DNA from: an uncultured Eubacteriales bacterium
Lineage (GTDB): Bacteria; Bacillota; Clostridia; Oscillospirales; Oscillospiraceae
DNA: 5,753 bases
Assembly (NCBI GenBank): GCA_900321335.1
Contig: ONVR01000074.1
Coordinates: 1 to 5,753 of the forward strand
Reading direction: 5' to 3'
Positions 5,507 through 5,753 of this stretch are shown piece by piece. The position numbers were made by a program, and so were the translations under genes. The first letter of the stretch is position 1. Every line of letters starts with the position of its first letter. The notes beneath the pieces are model-generated. The model was given only the letters and a program-made list of their open reading frames with translations. It searched no databases and was not told the origin of the DNA.

Positions 5507-5753
5507 TACGGTTCACCTCGCAAATCCTTCAGCCACAGCAGCGCCTCGTCCAGAACGGAGGCGTTGAGCTCATAAAAAACGTACTTCCCTTCCCGCTGAT
5601 CCCGAACCAGATCCGCCTCCTTCAGAACGGCCAGGTGCTTGGAGACGGCTGGCAGGCTCATGTCAAAATGCTCCGCGATCTCACCGGCGGACAGGCGGCT
5701 CTTTTTCAAAAGGTTCAAGATGGTCCTCCGGGTGGGGTCCGCCAACGCCCGCA
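5506..5753 (-). CDS. ArsR/SmtB-family transcriptional repressor, SdpR-like (partial, 5' end outside window)
   Basis: A winged helix-turn-helix regulator; 82 codons are visible. The frame stays open to the window edge and reads RALADPTRRTIL at its N-terminal end. This is the standard ArsR opening, so the TTG codon at 5743-5745 is the Leu of ALADPTRR, not a start; perhaps 5-10 residues are missing beyond the edge. The recognition region LSAGEIAEHFDMSLPAVSKH is followed by the wing REGKYVFYEL. The helix that carries the Cys metal ligands in arsenic or cadmium sensors has no cysteine here, so classical metal sensing is unlikely. The gene directly precedes and overlaps the SdpI-like gene, as in sdpRI, where SdpR represses its own operon until membrane SdpI captures it. 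Its promoter and operator lie outside the window. Confidence 0.93.
   Translation of the reverse strand, partial: RALADPTRRTILNLLKKSRLSAGEIAEHFDMSLPAVSKHLAVLKEADLVRDQREGKYVFYELNASVLDEALLWLKDLRGEP

Overview
The window reads as a moderately GC-rich Firmicutes chromosome segment, most like a gut Clostridia/Oscillospiraceae genome. The pointers are strong AGGAGG-type ribosome binding sites, sigma-A-like promoters with TG-extended -10 boxes, a Gram-positive style lipoprotein with an acidic linker, an SdpR/SdpI-type gene pair and U-tract terminators. This taxonomic guess is inference; no rRNA or marker gene is present.

Layout. Bases 1-104 are the last 33 codons of an unidentified plus-strand gene. 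A good promoter (106-134) and a GC-rich dyad (137-162) precede a small single-domain PAS-fold protein (176-529), which ends in a textbook terminator (544-578). A second promoter with an almost identical extended -10 (585-613) drives a two-gene operon: a MATE-family efflux transporter (658-2067) and, overlapping it by 4 bases, a GNAT acetyltransferase of the phosphinothricin acetyltransferase type (2064-2621), closed by a hairpin terminator (2628-2664). A 201-bp intergenic region carries a consensus -35 embedded in an inverted repeat. It leads to a large acidic secreted lipoprotein (2823-4712) whose C-terminal half I read as three degenerate repeats. A perfect 16-bp bidirectional terminator (4768-4805) separates it from a convergent minus-strand operon: an ArsR-family repressor (running off the right edge) followed by an SdpI-like six-helix membrane protein (4826-5506).

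How the genes fit together. The MATE and GNAT genes are translationally coupled and make a plausible detoxification unit (export plus N-acetylation). The ArsR-SdpI pair has the gene order and overlap of the Bacillus sdpRI immunity operon, but no SdpABC-like toxin genes lie in the window. The lipoprotein and the PAS protein are each monocistronic as far as the sequence shows. No mobile element, CRISPR array, tRNA or rRNA was seen, and no gene-free stretch exceeds about 200 bp. The least described parts are the repeat-containing lipoprotein, the Cys/His-bearing mini-PAS protein and the dyads overlapping two promoters.
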